This document shows, in pieces, positions 7,006 through 11,384 of a DNA stretch of 11,384 bases; the first letter of the stretch is position 1; every line of letters starts with the position of its first letter. Made by a program: the position numbers and the translations under genes. The stretch lies in contig JBLHKZ010000189.1 in the NCBI GenBank assembly GCA_047618185.1, forward strand, positions 1-11,384, given 5' to 3'. Source of the stretch: JAYPEY01 sp047618185. Lineage in GTDB: Bacteria > Verrucomicrobiota > Verrucomicrobiia > Limisphaerales > JAYPEY01. The notes under the pieces were generated by a model. The model made no database searches and was not told where the DNA came from. It was given only the letters and a program-made list of their open reading frames with translations.

Positions 7006-9939
7006 ATGCCGTTGCACGAACAGATTGGAAGACGAAGACGCGCCTGGTTGAGCGTCGTCGTCACGCTTGGCTGCCTGTCCTGGGCGGACGTTGTAGTCGG
7101 CGCGGAGTCGGTGTCGTTCAATCATTCCATTCGTCCGATTCTCTCGCGGCATTGCATGAAGTGTCACGGGGGCGTGAAGCAGGCGGGTGGCTTGTCGTTT
7201 GTGTATGAGCAGCAGGCGTTGGGCCGGGGGAAATCGGGTTTACGGGTCGTCGTTCCGGGACGCGCGGAGGAATCTGAATTGTATCGCCGCATCACGACTG
7301 ATGATCCCGATGACCGCATGCCGCCGATCGATGAGAGCCCGCATGGATTGAGCGCGGAGGAAAAAAGGCTCATTCAAGAGTGGATTGAACAAGGCGCGAA
7401 GTGGGGCAGGCATTGGGCGTTTGAGCTGCCGCGAAAGCAGGCGCCGCCGCCAGTCCGAAAGGCTGGTTGGCCCCGACAATTGATGGATCGTTTCACGCTG
7501 TCGCGGATCGAGGCCCATGGGCTGTCGCCAGCGAAAGAGGCTTCTCCCGAGATCTGGCTGCGGCGGGCTTCATTGGATTTGACTGGATTGCCGCCGAGTC
7601 TGAGCGAGTTGGAACTTTTTGCGAAGCAGCGCGAGGAATCCGGCGAACGGGCTTACGGACTGGCGGTCGATCGGATGCTGGCCTCGCCCGCCTTTGGCGA
7701 ACGTTGGGCCAGTGTGTGGTTGGATCAGGTGCGCTACGCCGATTCCCGCGGTTTGGGCGCCGACGCGCGTCGCACGATCTGGAAGTATCGCGACTGGGTG
7801 ATCGACGCCTTCAATGACGATCTGCCTTTCGACCAATTTACGCTCAAGCAACTGGCCGGGGATCTGTTGCCCGACGCGACCATGGAGGATTTGATCGCGA
7901 CGGCCTGTCATCGCAACACCCAGTCGAACAACGAGGGTGGAACGGACGACGAGCAATTTCGCGTCGACGCTGTGATCGATCGGGTGAACACGACCTGGCA
8001 GGTCTGGCAGGCGACGACTTTTGGTTGCACGCAGTGTCATAGCCATCCGTATGAGGCCTTTCGTCACGAGGACTATTATCGGTTTATGGCCTACTTCAAC
8101 AACACGACCGACAGCGACACCGGCAATGACGATCCGGTTTTGCAAGTTCCTCTGCGAAACTCCGACTATTCGGAGGCTCGCGCGTTGGATGTGACGATTG
8201 AGAACTTGCGCGATAAAATTTGGAAACCCGCGGATGAGCTGCGCCGGGACAGGAACGTTTGGCGGTCGTTGAACGGGTTGAAGGCGTCGACGAAATACGG
8301 GACGACAGTGGACGTGGATCGGGTGGATGGCGTGGATGAATTCGTGTTGCCCGAGGCCGTGAAGCAGAAGGCGTCGATCATTCTTGAGGCTTCGTTGCCG
8401 AAGGGGCTTTCGCACATCACCGCTCTCAGGATCACCGCCAAGCCGCGGGATCCGGCCCAGGCGCTGGCGGATTCCGAATGGGGGTTTATCGTCACGCGTT
8501 TGAAGGCGGAGGTCATTGGGCCGGATGGGGGCAAGGCGACGACGGTTCCCTTGACGCATGCGATTTCGGACGAGCCGGACCCGCACTACGATCCGATCGA
8601 GAGCTTGACGGGCGGCAATTTTGGCTTTGCCGCCTACACTCGCATCAACCATGCGCGTGAAGCGGTGTTCGTTCCTTCCGAAGCGTTTGAAGTCGCGGCA
8701 GGTTCGACCTTGCGCGTGTCGCTGGATCATTCGGTTTTCCTGCTCGCGTCATTTACAATGGTGATTCGCCGCGGCTCCATCGCGGTGTCGGACGACGAGC
8801 GGTGGACGGAGTTTGCGAATGATTCCAAGTTCGACACGTGGAGATCAAAACTTGCGGAGGCAAGTAAGCGGCGCGCTGCGATTCCGACGACGAAGGCGCC
8901 AGTGATGCGCGAGCGCGTGGATTGGCTGCGACGTCCGACCCATGTCTTCACGCGCGGCAATTATCTGGAGAAAGCGGAGCGGGTGGAGGTGGGAATCCCC
9001 GCGTCTATGCGGGGCGACTCGACGCCGAATCCCGGGAATCGGCTGGAACTCGCGCGATGGTTGGTCGGCCCGGATAATCCGCTGACGGCGCGGGTGGCGG
9101 TGAATCGTTTTTGGGAGCAGATGTTTGGAACCGGGATCGTTCCGACGCTGGAGGATTTTGGCTCATCGGGAGAAAAGCCGACGCATCCGGAACTGCTGGA
9201 TTTTCTAGCGCTGCGATTTCAGAACGAACTGGGCTGGAGCAGGAAAGGGCTGCTGCGTGAATTTGCGTTGTCGGCTACGTATCGTCAGGACGCGGCCGCT
9301 TCAGCAAACGCCCGCGCGGCCGATCCGAGCAATCGTTGGCTGGCTCGGGGAACGCGTCGCCAGTTGACGGCGGAAATGGTGCGAGATCAGGCGCTCGCGG
9401 CGGCCGGGTTGCTCAGCGCTAAAATGTATGGCGAGCCGGTGAGACCGCCGATCCCCAGCGGTGTTTGGAAACCCTTTTCGAAGGATCCCTGGGAAACGTC
9501 CGAGGGAGAAGATCGTTATCGGCGATCGGTTTACACCTACATCAAGCGGAGCATTCCCTATCCGAGTTTCGCCGCATTCGATGCGCCTTCACGCGAGTTT
9601 TGTTCACCGCGCCGATTGAGCTCGAACACTCCCTTGCAGGCTTTGGTGACGTTGAACGACGAGGCGTTTGTCGAATGCGCATCGGGACTGGCCGGACGCA
9701 TGAGCGTCGCCGGTGGATCTGTCGCGACACGATTGGCGTTCGGATACCGGCTGGTTGCCTGTCGTGACATCGGCGTTGAGCGGCGGCGAGAATTGGAAAA
9801 ACTTTATGAGGTCGCGCTGAAGAGCTTTCAGGCATCGGGTGTTGGAAAGAGGGACATGCCGGAGAAAACGCCGGAACTCTCCGCGCTTAATATCGTCGCC
9901 GGAGTGTTGCTTAATTTGGATGAAGTTTTGACGAGGTGA
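7006..9939 (+). CDS. Planctomycete-type dihaem cytochrome, PSCyt1-DUF1549-DUF1553
   Basis: 977 residues, complete. The ATG at 7006 lacks a Shine-Dalgarno site but gives a proper Sec signal peptide: RRRR at 9-12, hydrophobic LSVVVTLGCLSWADVVV, cleavage near Ala33. The PSCyt1 domain follows, with SIRPILSRHCMKCHGG (haem motif Cys50-His54) and DRMPP at its end. DUF1549 (about 150-380) has RRASLDLTGLPPS, FGERWASVWLDQVRYADS and the second haem motif Cys341-Thr-Gln-Cys-His345. A beta-rich insertion (about 445-595), with ALRITAKP and GSTLRVSLDHS, looks like the carbohydrate-binding-like sandwich seen in some members. DUF1553 starts at NPLTARVAVNRFWEQ (from 691) and includes EKPTHPELLDFLA, SATYRQD and SSNTPLQALVTLNDEAF. 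The family is predicted to be periplasmic and haem-binding; its substrate is unknown. The DUF1501 gene starts 3 bases after its stop, so the two are translationally coupled and probably act together. It diverges from a sulfatase operon, suggesting a role in sulfated polysaccharide breakdown (inference). Confidence 0.95.
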   Translation: MPLHEQIGRRRRAWLSVVVTLGCLSWADVVVGAESVSFNHSIRPILSRHCMKCHGGVKQAGGLSFVYEQQALGRGKSGLRVVVPGRAEESELYRRITTDDPDDRMPPIDESPHGLSAEEKRLIQEWIEQGAKWGRHWAFELPRKQAPPPVRKAGWPRQLMDRFTLSRIEAHGLSPAKEASPEIWLRRASLDLTGLPPSLSELELFAKQREESGERAYGLAVDRMLASPAFGERWASVWLDQVRYADSRGLGADARRTIWKYRDWVIDAFNDDLPFDQFTLKQLAGDLLPDATMEDLIATACHRNTQSNNEGGTDDEQFRVDAVIDRVNTTWQVWQATTFGCTQCHSHPYEAFRHEDYYRFMAYFNNTTDSDTGNDDPVLQVPLRNSDYSEARALDVTIENLRDKIWKPADELRRDRNVWRSLNGLKASTKYGTTVDVDRVDGVDEFVLPEAVKQKASIILEASLPKGLSHITALRITAKPRDPAQALADSEWGFIVTRLKAEVIGPDGGKATTVPLTHAISDEPDPHYDPIESLTGGNFGFAAYTRINHAREAVFVPSEAFEVAAGSTLRVSLDHSVFLLASFTMVIRRGSIAVSDDERWTEFANDSKFDTWRSKLAEASKRRAAIPTTKAPVMRERVDWLRRPTHVFTRGNYLEKAERVEVGIPASMRGDSTPNPGNRLELARWLVGPDNPLTARVAVNRFWEQMFGTGIVPTLEDFGSSGEKPTHPELLDFLALRFQNELGWSRKGLLREFALSATYRQDAAASANARAADPSNRWLARGTRRQLTAEMVRDQALAAAGLLSAKMYGEPVRPPIPSGVWKPFSKDPWETSEGEDRYRRSVYTYIKRSIPYPSFAAFDAPSREFCSPRRLSSNTPLQALVTLNDEAFVECASGLAGRMSVAGGSVATRLAFGYRLVACRDIGVERRRELEKLYEVALKSFQASGVGKRDMPEKTPELSALNIVAGVLLNLDEVLTR
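9933..9939 (+). promoter_or_regulatory. Shine-Dalgarno site overlapping the upstream stop codon
   Basis: GAGGTGA matches seven bases of the anti-Shine-Dalgarno complement and includes the TGA stop of the cytochrome gene (9937-9939). It serves the ATG at 9943 (6 bases after GAGG) or the in-frame ATG at 9946. The arrangement indicates coupled translation. Confidence 0.7.
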
Positions 9940-9942
9940 AGA

Positions 9943-11384
9943 ATGATGAACGAAACAAATCTCCACAACGAAGCGCGTCAGGCCACGCTCGCTCAAACGA
10001 CGCGGCGGCATTTCCTGCGAGACTGTGGGACGGGACTCGGCGCGCTCTGGTGGGCGACGAATGCCGCAGCGAACGCCGATCGTGGCGTCAGCCTTCCCCG
10101 ACACAGCGCGACGAATCCGCTCAACGCCCTGGCGACGCCCTTCGCGCCCCGAGCCAAACGTGTGATTCACCTGCACATGATCGGCGCTCCCAGCCAGTTG
10201 GAGTTGTTCGACTACAAACCGCAGTTGCAGAAGTTTGACGGCAAGGATTGCCCGCAGGAATTTCTTGAGGGCAAGCGGTTCGCGTTTATCCAAGGGACGC
10301 CCCAGTTACTGGGGCATCAGTATCCCTTTCAGCGCCATGGGCAATCCGGTCAATGGGTGTCCGACCGTCTGCCGCATTTCGCCAAATGCGCCGATGACGT
10401 CTGCTTCATCAAGACGATGCAGACGGACCAGTTTAATCACGGCCCCGCGCAGCTCACCGTGCACACCGGCGACCCGCGCATGGGGCGCCCGTCTCTCGGT
10501 TCCTGGGTGACTTGGGGGATGGGCACGGAGAATGAAGATCTCCCAGGATTCCTCGTGCTGCTCTCGGGCGGACGGCCGCCCCGCGTGGGCAAAGCCTTGT
10601 GGAATTCCGGCTTTTTGCCCTCGGTCTATCAGGGCGTGCAGTGTCGTTCAGAGGGCGATCCCGTGTTGAACGTGTCGAATCCCCGCGGCGTCACGCGGGA
10701 CCTTCGTCGCGCCGCGCTCGATACGCTGGGCCGAATGAACGAACAGTCATATCGCGAGGTGGGCGATCCCGAAACGCTGACCAGAATGGCGCAGTATGAA
10801 ATGGCGTTTCGCATGCAGATCGCGGTTCCAGACGCGATGAGCATCGACGATGAACCGCAAGCGATGCACGAGCTCTACGGGACGTCGAGGGGCAAGGAGT
10901 CCTTTGCGAACAATTGCCTGCTTGCGCGGCGATTGGCGGAGCGCGGCGTACGTTATATTCAATTGTTCGACTGGGGCTGGGATTCGCATGGCGCGGCCGA
11001 GGGGGAGGCCTTGAATCGAGGCTTTCGCGACAAGTGTCGACAGATTGACCGGCCGATGGCGGCGCTGCTTGGCGATCTCAAGCAGCGCGGCATGCTGGAG
11101 GACACCCTGGTCGTGTGGAGCGGGGAATTTGGCCGCACGCCCATGCGGGAGAATCGCGGCGGGGGCGAGATGCGCTACGTCGGGCGTGATCACAATCCGG
11201 GCGCCTTCACGCTCTGGATGGCCGGCGGCGGCGCGCGTCCGGGATTCACCTACGGCGAGACCGATGAGATGGGCTACGGCGCGGCGGTCAATCCAGTGCA
11301 CTTGCGCGACTACCACGCGACGCTGCTGCGGATGCTCGGCTTTGATCACCAGAAACTGAGCGTGCCCTATCAGGGGCTCGATCA
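9943..11384 (+). CDS. Tat-exported DUF1501 family protein, 3'-truncated by window end
   Basis: The frame is open from the ATG at 9943 to the end of the window, 480 residues; roughly the last 20-30 are missing, judging from the other copy. ATG 9946 is an equally good start. Residues 20-46 form a twin-arginine signal (TTRRHFLRDCGTGLGALWW, cleavage near AANA). The core opens with KRVIHLHMIGAPSQLELFDY, and the family blocks follow: HGPAQLTVHTG (from His166), GWDSHG (Asp347), GEFGRTP (Glu395), GRDH (Asp416-His417) and MAGGGARPGFTYGETD. It differs from the copy at 1791 at the N-terminal block (IGAPSQLELFD against MSGGPSQVDTFD), so the two are distant paralogues, not a recent duplication. It begins 3 bases after the dihaem cytochrome gene with a shared Shine-Dalgarno/stop, so the pair is one transcription unit. 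Tat export suggests it folds, perhaps with a metal, before leaving the cytoplasm. The activity is unknown. Confidence 0.93.
   Translation, partial: MMNETNLHNEARQATLAQTTRRHFLRDCGTGLGALWWATNAAANADRGVSLPRHSATNPLNALATPFAPRAKRVIHLHMIGAPSQLELFDYKPQLQKFDGKDCPQEFLEGKRFAFIQGTPQLLGHQYPFQRHGQSGQWVSDRLPHFAKCADDVCFIKTMQTDQFNHGPAQLTVHTGDPRMGRPSLGSWVTWGMGTENEDLPGFLVLLSGGRPPRVGKALWNSGFLPSVYQGVQCRSEGDPVLNVSNPRGVTRDLRRAALDTLGRMNEQSYREVGDPETLTRMAQYEMAFRMQIAVPDAMSIDDEPQAMHELYGTSRGKESFANNCLLARRLAERGVRYIQLFDWGWDSHGAAEGEALNRGFRDKCRQIDRPMAALLGDLKQRGMLEDTLVVWSGEFGRTPMRENRGGGEMRYVGRDHNPGAFTLWMAGGGARPGFTYGETDEMGYGAAVNPVHLRDYHATLLRMLGFDHQKLSVPYQGLD

Noticed and set aside
7030..7060. Arg-rich start (RRRRAW) of the dihaem cytochrome as a twin-arginine signal
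   Set aside because: It lacks the S/T-R-R-x-F-L pattern; c-type cytochromes are exported unfolded by Sec before haem attachment.
6658..7167. 169-residue minus-strand open frame across the divergent intergenic region
   Set aside because: It reads through the inverted repeat and into the signal peptide and haem motif of the cytochrome gene, and has no Shine-Dalgarno site or family resemblance.
7570..8730. 386-residue minus-strand open frame inside the dihaem cytochrome gene
   Set aside because: It lies wholly antisense to conserved DUF1549 and linker sequence, has Arg/His-rich low-information composition and no recognisable family; long antisense frames are common in GC-rich genes.

Overview
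The window looks like chromosomal DNA from the Planctomycetota-Verrucomicrobiota-Chlamydiota superphylum. The evidence is gene content: two genes of the planctomycete-cytochrome type (PSCyt/DUF1549 plus PSD1/DUF1553), each followed by a DUF1501 gene, together with two exported sulfatases. These families are greatly expanded together in free-living planctomycetes and verrucomicrobia. The DNA is moderately GC-rich and Shine-Dalgarno sites are used unevenly, which fits. I cannot separate Planctomycetota from Verrucomicrobiota with confidence; Verrucomicrobiota is a mild preference.

Layout. (1) At 1-1436 (+) is the 3' part of a DUF1549/DUF1553 c-type cytochrome gene, whose start lies outside the window. 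(2) A 354-base gap (1437-1790) has no convincing gene but several hairpins. (3) At 1791-3227 (+) is a Tat-exported DUF1501 protein. (4) A near-perfect hairpin at 3237-3268 separates it from a convergent minus-strand pair of sulfatases. The upstream gene of that pair (6617-5196) has a canonical CAPSR formylglycine site. The downstream gene (5147-3288) has an unusual CSVAR site and a C-terminal helical-repeat extension. (5) A 388-base divergent intergenic region (6618-7005) carries a 31-base inverted repeat. (6) At 7006-9939 (+) is a complete PSCyt1-DUF1549-DUF1553 protein with two haem motifs and an inserted beta-sandwich. It is tightly coupled to (7) a second Tat-exported DUF1501 gene (9943 to the window end, truncated).

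How it may work together. All six proteins carry export signals, four by Sec (or presumed Sec for the truncated gene) and two by Tat, so the locus acts in the periplasm or paryphoplasm. The sulfatases would remove sulfate esters, most likely from sulfated polysaccharide. The cytochrome/DUF1501 pairs are of unknown biochemistry, but the haem motifs suggest redox chemistry on the same material. The most interesting reading is that the DUF1501 proteins and the sulfatases share one fold: the 11-residue formylglycine block of the sulfatases lines up without gaps with an HGP...TG block in both DUF1501 proteins, with His in place of the catalytic Cys.
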